From Pelotomaculum sp. (GTDB lineage Bacteria; Bacillota; Desulfotomaculia; Desulfotomaculales; Pelotomaculaceae), in the NCBI GenBank assembly GCA_018435055.1, contig JAHDOA010000044.1, positions 1 through 38,574 of the forward strand: DNA of 38,574 nucleotides. The letters run 5' to 3'. The notes beneath the pieces were generated by a model. The model made no database searches and was not told the DNA's origin. It saw nothing but the letters and a program-made list of their open reading frames with translations. Below, one piece after another: positions 38,456-38,574 of this stretch. The translations under genes and the position numbers were made by a program. The first letter of the stretch is position 1; each line of letters opens with the position of its first letter.

Positions 38456-38574
38456 TTTTGTTGCGGCACCCATCGTTTGACGTCCTTCATACCGTCACAT
38501 GAACCATTTTAGCGCAAATTTGCAGTGCCCTCAGCCCCCTATTTACCTGGCATTCCGCCCGTTTTGGAGGGATG

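Noticed and set aside
38264-38473. Minus-strand frame of 69 residues near the right edge
   Set aside because: It overlaps the tRNA-Leu gene and has no ribosome site.

Overview
The window looks like chromosome of an anaerobic, endospore-forming, flagellated Firmicute of the Desulfotomaculum/Pelotomaculum (Peptococcaceae) type. The evidence is a Gram-positive style late flagellar operon (flgM-flgN-flgK-flgL-x-fliW-csrA-flagellin), CotF-like coat genes, a SigE-like promoter, a CtsR operator, clpB and hsp20, strong Shine-Dalgarno sites, and frequent GTG/TTG starts. The genus is an inference; no rRNA or other marker is present.

Layout. (1) 1-611: the 3' end of an Rpn/PD-(D/E)XK transposase-like gene and a strong hairpin. 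(2) 611-3391, minus: a flagellin gene whose last codons are split off by a 348-nt ORF-less group I intron (660-1007). Its 5' end (about 12 residues, start codon, promoter) is missing, cut at about 3391. (3) About 3.4-17 kb, all on minus and more AT-rich: a mobile island with its own replication genes. It holds a family A DNA polymerase, a Toprim plus AAA+/SF3-like primase-helicase, ribbon-helix-helix proteins, two tyrosine recombinases, a JAB-domain RadC, DUF960, several short or unrecognised genes, and a group IIC intron inserted just after the terminator of one recombinase gene. Most gaps between island genes carry strong hairpins. (4) 17-18.1 kb: repeats and a HEPN-like gene. (5) 18.1-28.3 kb, minus: the motility block motA-motB, flgM-flgN-flgK-flgL, a small protein, fliW-csrA, a toxin-antitoxin remnant and an intact large flagellin. 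SigD-type promoters lie before motA, flgM and the flagellin, and the flagellin leader has a CsrA-type hairpin. (6) 28.5-33.5 kb, minus: hflX, clpB and hsp20, the last under a consensus SigA promoter with a CtsR operator. (7) 33.6-37.2 kb, plus: a sporulation-type membrane protein, two coat-like proteins and acetyl-CoA synthetase. (8) 37.3-38.0 kb, minus: two tandem NifU-domain genes. One has an in-frame TGA in place of the second Cys of its CxxC motif, with a SECIS-like hairpin just downstream. (9) tRNA-Leu(CAA) near the right edge.

How the parts work together: FlgM/SigD, FliW/CsrA and the leader hairpin form the usual circuit that matches flagellin synthesis to hook completion. The island sits against a decapitated second flagellin, so its arrival or a later rearrangement probably inactivated that copy. 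Dispersed palindromic repeats fill gaps in the GC-richer chromosomal part. The least expected observations are the candidate selenocysteine NifU protein, the flagellin group I intron, and an integrative element that carries its own polymerase and primase-helicase.
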